64,000 nt of DNA from JAWXBK01 sp040878185 (lineage in GTDB: Bacteria > Pseudomonadota > Alphaproteobacteria > Dongiales > Dongiaceae): assembly GCA_040878185.1 (NCBI GenBank), contig JBBDMS010000003.1, positions 62,001-126,000 of the forward strand, written 5' to 3'. A model generated the notes under the pieces. The model made no database searches. It was not told the DNA's origin and saw only the letters and a program-made list of their open reading frames with translations. Shown here piece after piece: positions 24,768 to 33,744 of this stretch (its first letter is position 1; each line of letters begins with the position of its first letter). Position numbers and translations under genes: made by a program.

Positions 24768-25769
24768 ATGAATAGCAGTTCTGTCGACGCGACGGTCGAT
24801 GCCGGACCTTTGATCGTGCGGCTGCCGGCGCTGCAGCGCGCGCTCGCCGAATTCGATCCGATCCCGGCGATCGAGATCGCGTTTCTCGCGGCGTCGGAGG
24901 GAAACGCCGTCGCGCCGCCGGGCGGAGAGCTGCTGTTCGACGATCCGGCGGGCGATGCCCATATCAAATTCGGCTATCTGCCCAACTCCAGCCATTTCAT
25001 CGTCAAGGTGATCGCCGGCTATTACGACAATGCATGTCGCGGCCTGCCGTCGCTCGGCGGCCTCGTCATGCTGTTCGACCGCCGCACCGGCCAGCCGGTT
25101 GCGATCCTGCTCGATGACGGCTGGTTGACCAATCTTCGCACGGCGGCGGCCGGCGCGGTCGCTGCGCGCTATCTGGCCCCGCGACGGGTCCGGGCGATCG
25201 GCGTGCTCGGAACCGGCGTGCAAGCGCGGATGCAGGTCGAACACCTGCAGCATGTGACGCCCTGTCGCGATCTCATCGCATGGGGCCGCAACCCGGAAAA
25301 CCTCGCACGCTATGCCGCCGAGATGACGGGAAAAGGCTACCGGGTCGTTGCTGCCGACAATCCCGGCCAAGTGGCGGCCGCCGCGAACCTGATCGTCACC
25401 GCGACCCCGTCGGCAACGCCTTTGCTGTTACGCGAGCAGATACGGCCCGGCACGCATATCACGGCGATCGGCGCCGATACGGCCGACAAGAACGAACTCG
25501 ATCCGGCGATCCTACGCGCGGCCGACATCGCGGCGGTCGACAGTCGGCTGCTGGCAGGCACTCGCGGCGAATCGCGGCGCGCGCTGGAAGCGGGCATCCT
25601 CGCACCGAGCGATCTGCTGGAACTGGGTGAGATCGTCGCCGAACCGACGCTCGGTCGTCGCACCGACGATCAGATCACGGTCGCCGATCTCTGCGGGCTT
25701 GCCGTCCAGGACATCATCATTGCGGAGGCTGCGCTCGAAGCGCTGCGACGCATAGGTGAGCCCGCGTAA
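24768..25769 (+). CDS. Ornithine cyclodeaminase / mu-crystallin family dehydrogenase
   Basis: I place the start at 24768 (MNSSSVDAT), giving 333 residues; the frame is open for 27 further codons that overlap the previous gene. The Rossmann segment is RRVRAIGVLGTGVQARMQVE. The substrate region includes IKFGYLPNSSHFIVKVIAGY, and DDGWLTNLRTAAAGAVAARY is conserved. The nucleotide tail ITAIGADTADKNELD is typical. The family contains ornithine cyclodeaminase, ketimine reductase and alanine or other amino-acid dehydrogenases, and the sequence does not decide among them. The context (amino-acid transporter and PLP lyase) suggests an imino-acid or amino-acid step. Confidence 0.88.
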   Translation: MNSSSVDATVDAGPLIVRLPALQRALAEFDPIPAIEIAFLAASEGNAVAPPGGELLFDDPAGDAHIKFGYLPNSSHFIVKVIAGYYDNACRGLPSLGGLVMLFDRRTGQPVAILLDDGWLTNLRTAAAGAVAARYLAPRRVRAIGVLGTGVQARMQVEHLQHVTPCRDLIAWGRNPENLARYAAEMTGKGYRVVAADNPGQVAAAANLIVTATPSATPLLLREQIRPGTHITAIGADTADKNELDPAILRAADIAAVDSRLLAGTRGESRRALEAGILAPSDLLELGEIVAEPTLGRRTDDQITVADLCGLAVQDIIIAEAALEALRRIGEPA

Positions 25770-25786
25770 CGCAGCGCCGGTCGCTG

Positions 25787-26167
25787 TCAGCCGATGCGCT
25801 GCGGCAAGTACCAGACGGCAAGAAAGAGAGCGAAGGCGACCACTTCGATCACCAGCGCGCTGCGCAATCCGCGTGCGCGCTCCACCAGGGTACAGGCGAG
25901 CAACTCGGTCAGGACCATGAAGAAGGCGAGCCACAGCAGCGACAGCAGCGCGAAGACACCGACGCCGCCGACCGTGCCGTAGAGGTTCAGCAGGAAGTCC
26001 AGCGGATGCGCCAGCCGCTCGCCGTCCTCCTGCGCGCGCGACAGAATGAACAGCAAGGCAAAGCCGCCGACGAACAAGGCAAGCACGATACTCACCGCAT
26101 GGGCGATTCCGCGGGATACAGGAGGGCGTGCGGCGGGCGCGGCGCTGTGTGGATTGCCCTCGGTCAT
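25787..26167 (-). CDS. Small membrane protein, unknown function
   Basis: The 126-residue protein has three predicted membrane spans: HAVSIVLALFVGGFALLFIL, VFALLSLLWLAFFMVLTELL and a C-terminal LVIEVVAFALFLAVWYL. A polar Ala/Pro-rich N-terminus precedes them. I do not recognise the family. It is convergent with the OCD gene and divergent from the SDR gene. The 260-base gap after it (26168-26427) holds no gene I can support. Confidence 0.6.
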   Translation of the reverse strand: MTEGNPHSAAPAARPPVSRGIAHAVSIVLALFVGGFALLFILSRAQEDGERLAHPLDFLLNLYGTVGGVGVFALLSLLWLAFFMVLTELLACTLVERARGLRSALVIEVVAFALFLAVWYLPQRIG

Positions 26168-26427
26168 CGCATCTCTCCCCTGCGTGCCGCCCCGGCGGCC
26201 ATCGATCGTCTGCCATGGTAAATCGGCGAGGCGGCCAAATCACCTGCTGATCGCGGACGGGCCCGGACAGGCGTTTGGCCCGGCCCTGCCGGGTTAACCG
26301 GTCCGACGATCCTCAATCGATCGCGTCTGAATGCGAGGGGCCCTCGCAACCTTGTTCATATTCATGCCGATTTACGGTGCCGTGCTAGCATCGATACCCG
26401 GCCGATGCAGTCGCGAAGGAGAGTTGG

Positions 26428-27186
26428 ATGGCATCCAATGGAAAAATCGCCCTGGTCACCGGCGCGGGCAGCGGTATCGGCCGCGCCTGCGCGATCGCGT
26501 TGCTCGAGGACGGCTACTCGGTCGCCATCACCGGGCGACGGACAGCGGCGCTCGAGGAAACCCTTTCCATGGCCGGGCCGGATGGCCAACGGGGGCTCGC
26601 ATTACCAGCCGATCTCGGCGACCCGGCGGCAGTCGCCGCGCTCTTCGCCGCGGCGGAGCAAAATTTTGGCCGGCTCGATCTGCTGTTCAACAATGCCGGG
26701 CAGAGCGGACCCGGCGTCCTGCTCGAGGATCTCGATATCGCGGCCTGGAAGACCGTGATCGACGTCAATCTGACCGCCGTATTCCTCTGCACGCAGCATG
26801 CGTTCCGGATCATGAAGCGGCAATCGCCGCGCGGCGGCCGGATCATCAACAACGGCTCGATCTCGGCGCATGCGCCGCGGCCGAATTCCGCACCCTATAC
26901 GGCAACCAAGCATGCGATCACCGGGCTTACCAAATCGACGTCGCTCGACGGGCGCAAATACGACATCGCCTGCGGTCAGATCGATATCGGCAATGCGGCG
27001 ACCGAAATGACCGATGCGATGACCCGCGGCGTGCCGCAGGCTGATGGTTCGCGCGCTATCGAGCCGCGCATGGATGTCGAGGACATCGCGCGTTCCGTCG
27101 TTTTCATGGCCGGCCTGCCGCTCGATTCCAATGTGCAGTTCATGACCGTGTTGGCGACCAAGATGCCGTTCATCGGCCGCGGCTGA
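26428..27186 (+). CDS. SDR-family oxidoreductase
   Basis: The 252-residue classical short-chain dehydrogenase has the cofactor loop TGAGSGIGRA near the N-terminus, NNAG at about 90, the active-site Ser in NNGSISAHAPRP, and the catalytic Tyr-Lys pair in PYTATKHAITG. The residue after strand 2 in ITGRR is basic, which favours NADPH. The C-terminus departs from the usual GG motif (VQFMTVLATKMPFIGRG). GGAGAG precedes the ATG. The M24 gene follows after 99 bases in the same direction. Confidence 0.9.
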   Translation: MASNGKIALVTGAGSGIGRACAIALLEDGYSVAITGRRTAALEETLSMAGPDGQRGLALPADLGDPAAVAALFAAAEQNFGRLDLLFNNAGQSGPGVLLEDLDIAAWKTVIDVNLTAVFLCTQHAFRIMKRQSPRGGRIINNGSISAHAPRPNSAPYTATKHAITGLTKSTSLDGRKYDIACGQIDIGNAATEMTDAMTRGVPQADGSRAIEPRMDVEDIARSVVFMAGLPLDSNVQFMTVLATKMPFIGRG

Positions 27187-27285
27187 GCAGCGGAGCTTTC
27201 GTCTTCACAAACGCGCCGCCATCTGCAAGGCTCGTCGACGATCGCAGGCAAGCGGTCTGGTGGGCTGAAACGGGGGGACGAAGCA

Positions 27286-28488
27286 GTGAGCGCAAACTAT
27301 TTTCCGAAGAGCGAGTATGAAGAGCGTTGGCGCAAGACTCATGACGAGATGGCGCGGCGCGGCATCGATGTCGCGGTCGTCTGGGCGAAGGGCTCCGGCG
27401 CTTATGAGCGCTACGGCAATGTGCTGTGGCTCACCAATTACTATTCCGCGCATTCCGGCCAGGAGCCTGACAATAATTTCTGGCGCGCGCGGTCTTACGC
27501 CGCGGTGGTGTTGCAGCGCGGCGAGACGCCGGTGCTGCACAATGACGAGCCGCTCGAATACAAGGACTGGATCGCGACCGACCGGATCGAATGGCATCTC
27601 AATCCGATCGCGGGCGTCGCCGAGGATCTCAAGCGCCGCAAGGTGACCGGCAAGGTCGCTCTGGTCGGGTCGGATTTCTTTCCCTTCAAATATATGGACG
27701 AGTTGCGTCGTCTCACCCCCGGCATTGAATGGATCGTTGCGGACGATCTGGTCGGATCGGTCAGTCTGGTGAAATCGCCGCGCGAACTCGACGCGTTCCG
27801 CGAGGCGGGCGAAGTGTCGACCTTAGCGATGAACGCGGCGATGGAAGCGCTGGTTGCTGGCAAATCTGAAGCCGAGGCGGCGGCGCTCGGCGGCGCGATC
27901 GTGCTGCGCGGGGGTGGCATCCCGTATCTGATACGCATGTGTCACGGCAAAGGCCGGCGCATGCTGGATTTCGCGCGCAGTAACCTGACCGGTTTCAGTC
28001 CGGATATACCGGAGCCAGGTGACATGGTGCGCTGCTGGATCATGGGGCCGATGAAACACGGCTATTATCTTGACCCGGGCCGCACCGCCGTTTTTGGCAA
28101 ACCGACGAAAGAACAGAAAGACCTCATCCTCGGATGCGCGGGCATCATCGAAGGTGTCATGGCGGCGGCGAAACCGGGCGTCAAACTGCACGAGCTCGGG
28201 CGCATCGGCGATCGTCTCTACAAGGAAGCGAATGGCGGTTCGGTGCAGGATCAGGCGGCGGCGCAGTGGCCGCTCTACGGGCACAGCAACGACATGTTCT
28301 TTACCGGCGGCATGTTCGGCGAGAAGACCGCCAATGCCGACGAATATCTGCCGGAAAACTCGATCGCCAGCGCGGAAGCGTTTCTCACCTGGGACGGTGT
28401 CGGTTCCGCCGGCTTCGAGCAGAATTACATCGTCACGAAGAACGGGCCGGAGCTGCTGACCCGCACACCGATGATCTGGTTCTCTTAG
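27286..28488 (+). CDS. M24-fold (creatinase/aminopeptidase P family) protein, copy 1
   Basis: The 400-residue protein starts at a GTG preceded by GGGGGG. It has a creatinase-type N-terminal domain (about 1-170) and a pita-bread M24 domain. Of the five metal ligands of true aminopeptidases, the first Asp is missing: the strand reads MVRCWIMGPMKHGYYLDPGR, where a DxG is expected. The His (LYGHSND) and the two Glu regions (SAEAFL, GFEQNY) remain. Creatinase and other non-peptidase M24 enzymes also lack that Asp. A close paralogue is encoded at 39590. I infer a small C-N substrate rather than a peptide. Its stop overlaps that of the convergent amidohydrolase. Confidence 0.82.
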   Translation: MSANYFPKSEYEERWRKTHDEMARRGIDVAVVWAKGSGAYERYGNVLWLTNYYSAHSGQEPDNNFWRARSYAAVVLQRGETPVLHNDEPLEYKDWIATDRIEWHLNPIAGVAEDLKRRKVTGKVALVGSDFFPFKYMDELRRLTPGIEWIVADDLVGSVSLVKSPRELDAFREAGEVSTLAMNAAMEALVAGKSEAEAAALGGAIVLRGGGIPYLIRMCHGKGRRMLDFARSNLTGFSPDIPEPGDMVRCWIMGPMKHGYYLDPGRTAVFGKPTKEQKDLILGCAGIIEGVMAAAKPGVKLHELGRIGDRLYKEANGGSVQDQAAAQWPLYGHSNDMFFTGGMFGEKTANADEYLPENSIASAEAFLTWDGVGSAGFEQNYIVTKNGPELLTRTPMIWFS

Positions 28489-30026
28489 CCGCGTGAATTG
28501 AAGGCGATGTGGGGGCGGCGTTCCGGGTGCTTCCAGGCGCGATAGTAAGCGAGAATATGCGGTTCGAGCTCCGCGACCAGCCGCGCGGCATCGGCCGGAT
28601 AAGGCTGGGCGGCGAGGAGTGACGCCAGTTCGCGTTGCGCGACCTCTTCGTCGAAGCGGAGCACCCGTTTCTCATCGTAGACGGTCTCGCCGGCGATCAT
28701 GACGCTGCGCACATCGTCGGCACGGGCCTTGAGCACGATGAGATCGAGCGGGTCGCATTCTGGTGCCACCCAGGGCGCCAGCATCCGCTTGAGATCGAGG
28801 ATCACCAGATCGGCCTCGTAGCCCGGCTGCAGCCGACCGAGCTTTCCTTCTTTGCCGAGCAGTTTTGCTCCGTTAATGGTCGCCATCGCGAACACATCGC
28901 GCGGGCGCGGCGCCGGGTCGCCAAAGGCCGGCCCGCGCTGCAGGCGCAACGCGAGGCGCATTTCGGCAAACATGTCATCGTCGTCGTGGAGCGTCGTGCC
29001 GTCCATGCCGAGGCAGGCGGTCGCGCCGGCCTTGAGGAAGGCGTTGAGCGGCGCGATGCCGGCGCGCAGCCGCAGGTTCGATCCCGGACAATGCACGACC
29101 GGCGATCCGCTGGCCGCCAGAATCTCGATATCCGCATCGTCGAGCCATACGCCATGCGCCACCGAAAAGCGCGGCGAGAGCACGCCCAACCCATGCAGAT
29201 GGCAAAGCGCGCTTCGGCCGTAAACTTGGCTGCCCATCAGGTTTTCGTAATAGGACTCGAGGAGATGCGTCTGGACACCGGTGTCGAGCGTCGTTGCCCG
29301 TTCGACAATGCGCTGCATGAATTTATCGCTCACCCATTGCGGTCCGGGGGGCGCAAACCAGACATCGACCCGTGCGTCGTCCCGGTATCGCTGCCACGCG
29401 TCCTCGATAATCGCGATGTAATCGTCTTCGTCGAGATTGGCGGGGCCCGGCATGAACGTATCGCGGGTCCGGGCGGCAAGCGCCGGGGGCAAGGTCTTGA
29501 GAAACGCATCGTCGCCGCCGGGGCCGGCATGGACCAGATGGCTCTGCCGTGAAGTGCCGGCGGCAAAGGCGACGCGAATCCCGCTGCGGCGATAGGCATC
29601 GAGCGCCGATCTGACCCGCGTCGCATAGGCATCGGCCGTGCCGGCGCCGCTATGGACGTCGACCACGGCGGTGACGCCGGTCTGCAGCAGATGCGCGGTG
29701 GCGAGCAGCGTGTTGAGGCCGACATCGCGCTGGCGCAGCACGGCATGCGCCAGAATCCACGGTTCGAGAAAGTCGTCGAGCAAACCGAGCTGCTGCACGC
29801 CTGCGCCATTGGCATGGTGATGGGAGTTGATCAGGCCCGGTATGATCGCGACATCGGGCCCGCCGAGGATGCGCGCGCCGGGATGGCGCGCCTGAAGACC
29901 CTCGAAGGGTCCGCTCTCGGCGATCCTGCCGCCCTCGATCCGAAGCGCCGCATCGCGCAATATCGGATCGTCGTCACCCGCACCGGTCACGATCCAGCGG
30001 GCGCGAACCAGCAATGTCTGCGTCAT
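28485..30026 (-). CDS. Amidohydrolase, cytosine/guanine deaminase-like
   Basis: I place the start at the ATG at 30024-30026 (MTQTLLVRARW), giving 513 residues. The HxH metal motif is in IPGLINSHHHANGAG. Further ligands are in VQTHLLESYYEN and FSVAHGVWLDD, and the final Asp is in CLGMDGTTLHDDDD. The C-terminal sandwich carries GRLQPGYEADLVILDL. The HHH form in place of HLH is found in some deaminase subgroups. The gene lies alone on the minus strand, between the M24 gene and the NCS2 permease. The substrate is unknown, probably a ring amine or imine. Confidence 0.85.
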   Translation of the reverse strand: MTQTLLVRARWIVTGAGDDDPILRDAALRIEGGRIAESGPFEGLQARHPGARILGGPDVAIIPGLINSHHHANGAGVQQLGLLDDFLEPWILAHAVLRQRDVGLNTLLATAHLLQTGVTAVVDVHSGAGTADAYATRVRSALDAYRRSGIRVAFAAGTSRQSHLVHAGPGGDDAFLKTLPPALAARTRDTFMPGPANLDEDDYIAIIEDAWQRYRDDARVDVWFAPPGPQWVSDKFMQRIVERATTLDTGVQTHLLESYYENLMGSQVYGRSALCHLHGLGVLSPRFSVAHGVWLDDADIEILAASGSPVVHCPGSNLRLRAGIAPLNAFLKAGATACLGMDGTTLHDDDDMFAEMRLALRLQRGPAFGDPAPRPRDVFAMATINGAKLLGKEGKLGRLQPGYEADLVILDLKRMLAPWVAPECDPLDLIVLKARADDVRSVMIAGETVYDEKRVLRFDEEVAQRELASLLAAQPYPADAARLVAELEPHILAYYRAWKHPERRPHIAFNSRG

Positions 30027-30197
30027 GATTCCGATCCTGTCATCGTCTCGGCCGATACCTGCGATCTTCGGCGATGTCGGATAGGCGGGCAATGGGCTAT
30101 CGGGCACCGAAATTGGTCAAGGAGCGGGCCCTTGCTGTTTTGTTGCGGGCAACGCACAAATGCGATTCACGAATCGCGAGGCGGGGGGTGGCAAAGT

Positions 30198-31937
30198 ATG
30201 GCGGGCGACGGTGAAGAACAGGCCAATGTCCGGTTCGAGGTAAACGACAGACCGCCGCACCCGTTATCCTTGGCGCTGGGCGCACAGAGCGTCGCTCTGA
30301 TCATTGCCGGTATCGTTCTTACGCCGGTCATCGTTCTTCGTGCGGGTGGCGCCGAGGCGTTTGCACCCTGGGCGATCTTCGTCGCCCTGATCGTCAGCGG
30401 GCTGACGACGGTGTTACAGGCGCGCCCGGTCTGGCGATTTGGTTCCGGCTACATCCTGTTCATGGGTACGTCGGGTGCCTTTATTTCCGTTGGTATCACC
30501 GCCGCGCTCGACGGCGGAATCGCAATGCTGATGACGCTGATTGTCGCCTCGTCGCTGATCCAGTTCCCTCTTGCCGCCAATCTCGGACTGTTAAGGCGGA
30601 TCGTCACGCCGACCGTGGGCGGTACGGCCATCATGCTGATCGCGGTGACGGTCATGCCGATAGCCTTCGGTCTCATGTCAAATCCATCGGCGGCGGGAAC
30701 GCCCGCCGGAATCGGTTCGGCTGCCAGCGCGGTTGCCACGCTTGCGGCCATCATCGGCATTTCAATTTTCGGCGGTCGGAGCGGTCGACTGTGGTCACCG
30801 CTGATCGGGTTGATTGTCGGTTCGTCCGTTGCCGCCGCCTATGGCCTCGTGAGTCTCGATGGTGTTGTCGCCGCCGCATGGGTGGGCCTGCCGGCGTTCG
30901 CCTGGCCGGGGTTCGACTTATCTTTTGGCCCGGTATTCTGGCAACTATTGCCCGCATTCGCCATTGTGACGCTGGTCGGTGCGATCGAAACCTTCGGCGA
31001 CGGCATCGCTATTCAGCGCGTCTCCTGGCGCAAACCGCGGGCGGTGGATTTTCGTGCCGTTCAGGGAGCCGTCTATGCCGACGGGCTCGGCAATCTCCTC
31101 TCGGGACTCGGCGGCACGCTGCCGAACACGACGTACTCTACGTCTGTTTCGGTGGTCGACATGACCGGGGTCGCGGCGCGCCGCATCGGGGTGTACGGCG
31201 GGTTGCTGCTGGCATTGCTCGCGTTTTCTCCCAAAGTCGCGGCTGTGCTGCTGGCGGTACCCAACGCGGTGGTCGGCGCTTACATCGTCGTTCTGCTGGT
31301 CCTGCTCTTCATGCATGGAGTCAAGCTGGCGACCGAAGATGGCATCACATACGAGAATATCCTGATTGTCGGGCTCGGTTTCTGGCTCGGCGTGGGCTTT
31401 CAGCAAAAAGTGCTGTTCTACGATCTCATGCCCGGCTTCGCGCAGTCGCTGCTGAGTAACGGGATGACCGCCGGTACGATCGTTGCAATTTTCCTTACGC
31501 TTCTGTTCCGTGCGCGGCGTGGCCGGGCGAAGCGGCTTGCCACGGATTTCTCGGTCGCATCGGTGCCCAAAGTGCACGAGTTCGTCGAAGCGATCGCCCG
31601 TCGCGCCGGTTGGGACAAACCGGCGATCAACCGCCTGCAGCTTGCGGCCGAGGAAGCTTTGGTGGTGATGCTCGAAAAGGCGGAAGGCACGGCGGCCGAC
31701 GAACGCCTGCTTCGTGTCGAGGTGCGTCAGGAAGAAGGAATGATCGAGCTCGATCTCATTACCGCACCGCGCGGGGCCAATCTCGAAGACGAACTGCCGC
31801 TCGTCATGCGCAGCGCGGGGCCGCCGGAGGAGCTCCTGTCATTCCGGATCCTCAACTCGATTGTCGACGACATTCGCCATCAGCAGTTTCATGGAATCGA
31901 CGTCGTGACGCTCAAGGTGAGCAGCCGGCCGCTTTAA
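30198..31937 (+). CDS. NCS2 (uracil/xanthine) permease with C-terminal GHKL-like domain
   Basis: The start is at 30198 after GGGGGGTGG, giving 579 residues. Residues about 20-440 form a 12-14 span NCS2/SLC23 permease, with the QAR..GSGY segment, the motif ETFGDGIAIQR, and GNLLSGLGGTLPNTTYSTS for nucleobase binding. Residues about 448-579 (ATDFSVASVPKV to the end) resemble an RsbW-type HATPase domain: INRLQLAAEEALVVMLEKAE at the N-box and SFRILNSIVDDI at the G2 position. The N-box Asn and the DxGxG glycines are absent, so ATP binding is doubtful. A cytoplasmic tail of this kind is not part of ordinary NCS2 permeases. It probably imports a nucleobase-like ring for the neighbouring amidohydrolases. 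Confidence 0.85.
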   Translation: MAGDGEEQANVRFEVNDRPPHPLSLALGAQSVALIIAGIVLTPVIVLRAGGAEAFAPWAIFVALIVSGLTTVLQARPVWRFGSGYILFMGTSGAFISVGITAALDGGIAMLMTLIVASSLIQFPLAANLGLLRRIVTPTVGGTAIMLIAVTVMPIAFGLMSNPSAAGTPAGIGSAASAVATLAAIIGISIFGGRSGRLWSPLIGLIVGSSVAAAYGLVSLDGVVAAAWVGLPAFAWPGFDLSFGPVFWQLLPAFAIVTLVGAIETFGDGIAIQRVSWRKPRAVDFRAVQGAVYADGLGNLLSGLGGTLPNTTYSTSVSVVDMTGVAARRIGVYGGLLLALLAFSPKVAAVLLAVPNAVVGAYIVVLLVLLFMHGVKLATEDGITYENILIVGLGFWLGVGFQQKVLFYDLMPGFAQSLLSNGMTAGTIVAIFLTLLFRARRGRAKRLATDFSVASVPKVHEFVEAIARRAGWDKPAINRLQLAAEEALVVMLEKAEGTAADERLLRVEVRQEEGMIELDLITAPRGANLEDELPLVMRSAGPPEELLSFRILNSIVDDIRHQQFHGIDVVTLKVSSRPL

Positions 31938-32004
31938 GCCAAACCCGCAGCGCCGTCGCACCCTTCGATCAGGCCGACGGGCCACGGCGGGTTCGGTGTG
32001 ATCG

Positions 32005-32184
32005 TCAGCCTTTCGGGCCGATGAACAGCCAGATGATGAAGCCGAGCAACGGCAGCAGCAGAAGGATCACGACCCACAGCACCTTGGTGCCGGTCGAGGC
32101 CGAGCTTTGCACGGTCTTGACGATTGCATAGATGACGGCGACCAGGAGCAGAAGCCCCAGAATGCCGCTGACTTCGACGCCCAT
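32005..32184 (-). CDS. Small two-span membrane protein (PLDc_N type)
   Basis: A 59-residue protein with start at 32182-32184 has an N-terminal span (SGILGLLLLVAVIYAIV), a short polar loop (SSASTGTKV) and a second span ending in LLGFIIWLFIGPKG. The closing W(L)x(G)P pattern and layout match the phospholipase-D N-terminal (PLDc_N) membrane family, whose stand-alone members are of unknown function. It lies on the opposite strand between the NCS2 permease and the CodA-like gene. Confidence 0.8.
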   Translation of the reverse strand: MGVEVSGILGLLLLVAVIYAIVKTVQSSASTGTKVLWVVILLLLPLLGFIIWLFIGPKG

Positions 32185-32429
32185 CGGAGTGATTCCTTGC
32201 TTGTTGGACCCCGACTATTTGTGCACGGACCGTGCGGCGACGCCAGCATGGATTGCAGTCCGGGCTCGCGGTCTTGATCTATGTCGTCGAGCCGGTGGGA
32301 TGCTCGTCGCCCCCGGACTCGACGCCGACCGAATCCCCGACATCTTGACGGCCGGTCGGCACCGCATGGATGCTTCGCCGGCACGAAACGGGAGACAACT
32401 CCGGCTCAGCATGGCCGGTGGAGGATGAA

Positions 32430-33656
32430 TTGGATCTCATTCTGAAAGGTGCGCGGATCGCCGGCCGCGAAGATGGCCCGCCGATGGATATCGGCATCGG
32501 CGGCGGGCGCATCCTTGCCATCGAACCGGATCTGCCGACCAAGGGGCCGGTCATCGAGGTCGGCAACCGGCTGGTCGCGCCGGGTTTCATCGAATGCCAC
32601 ATCCATCTCGATAAATCACGCATTTTCGATCGCGCGCACCTCGTGACGGGCAAGGTGCCGGAGGCGTTCAAGGAAGTGCTGCGCCTCAAGGAGGATTTCA
32701 CCACCGAAGACGTGCGACAACGTGCGATTCAAACGCTGGAACGCTCGATCCTGCACGGCGTCACGCGCATGCGCACCCATCTCGAGGTCGACCCCGCCGT
32801 CGGGTTGCGTGGCCTCGATGCGATTCTGCCGCTGATCGACGAGTATCGCTGGGCGATCGATATCGAGATCTGTGTGTTCCCGGAGGAGGGCATGATCGAC
32901 ATACCGGGTGTCGAATCCATGCTGACCGAGTCGCTGAAGCGCGGCTGCCGCGTGATCGGCGCGGCGCCCGAGGCCGACAGTAATCCGCGCGCCCAGATCG
33001 ACCGCATCTTCGAGATCGCGCGCGACTTCGATGTCGACATCGACATGCATCTCGATTTCGGCGAATCCGCGGAAAAGATGCTGATCGAATATGTGTGCGA
33101 CAAGACCGAAGAATTTGGCTATGGCGGCAGGGTCACGGCCGCCCATCTGACGATGCTCTCGACGGTGCCGCGCCAGCGGTTCCGCGAGGTCTGCCGGCGG
33201 ATGGCCGCAACGGGGGTCGCGGCGACCGTGCTGCCCAGCACGGATCTCTATCTGATGGGCCGTACCGCCGAGTGCAATGCGGTGCGCGGCGTCACGCCGG
33301 TCCATCTTATGGTGAAGGAAGGGGTGACCGGCTCGATCGCGACCAACAATGTGCTGAACCCGATGACGCCGTTCGGCGACGGCTCGCCGACGCGCATCAT
33401 GAGTCTCTACGCGAACATCAGTCAGATATGGAGGCGCGAGGAGATGGCGGACTGCTTCGACCTGATGACCGTACAACCGGCCCGCGCCATGCGGATCGAC
33501 CCATATGGCATCGAGGTCGGCGCGCCGGCCGATCTGGTGGTGCTCGATGCGAAGGATCGCGCCCAGGCCGTGATGGAGCTCGTCCGTCCGATCTGCGCCC
33601 TGAAACGCGGCCGCCTGACGTTCAGGCGCGCCGAGACCGAGTTGCTGCGTCCCTGA
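32430..33656 (+). CDS. Cytosine-deaminase-like amidohydrolase (CodA/AtzC family)
   Basis: I choose the TTG at 32430, 5 bases after GGAGG, giving 408 residues that begin at the beta-strand DLILKGARI. The family signature is FIECHIHLDKSRIF. Other conserved parts are DIDMHLDFGESAE, AAHLTMLSTVP, LPSTDLYLMGR and the C-terminal GIEVGAPADLVVLDA. CodA-like enzymes use one iron or zinc to deaminate cytosine, creatinine, isoguanine or triazine derivatives. With the NCS2 permease upstream, a nucleobase-like substrate is plausible. The 245 bases before it hold no gene. Confidence 0.87.
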   Translation: MDLILKGARIAGREDGPPMDIGIGGGRILAIEPDLPTKGPVIEVGNRLVAPGFIECHIHLDKSRIFDRAHLVTGKVPEAFKEVLRLKEDFTTEDVRQRAIQTLERSILHGVTRMRTHLEVDPAVGLRGLDAILPLIDEYRWAIDIEICVFPEEGMIDIPGVESMLTESLKRGCRVIGAAPEADSNPRAQIDRIFEIARDFDVDIDMHLDFGESAEKMLIEYVCDKTEEFGYGGRVTAAHLTMLSTVPRQRFREVCRRMAATGVAATVLPSTDLYLMGRTAECNAVRGVTPVHLMVKEGVTGSIATNNVLNPMTPFGDGSPTRIMSLYANISQIWRREEMADCFDLMTVQPARAMRIDPYGIEVGAPADLVVLDAKDRAQAVMELVRPICALKRGRLTFRRAETELLRP

Positions 33657-33744
33657 ATTTCGTACGCCAGCAGACCGCGCTGTTGCCTTGCGCTAGTATC
33701 CCGCCCGGCGCGGATTTCCGCGCGAAAACGTCCGGAGGTCGTCG

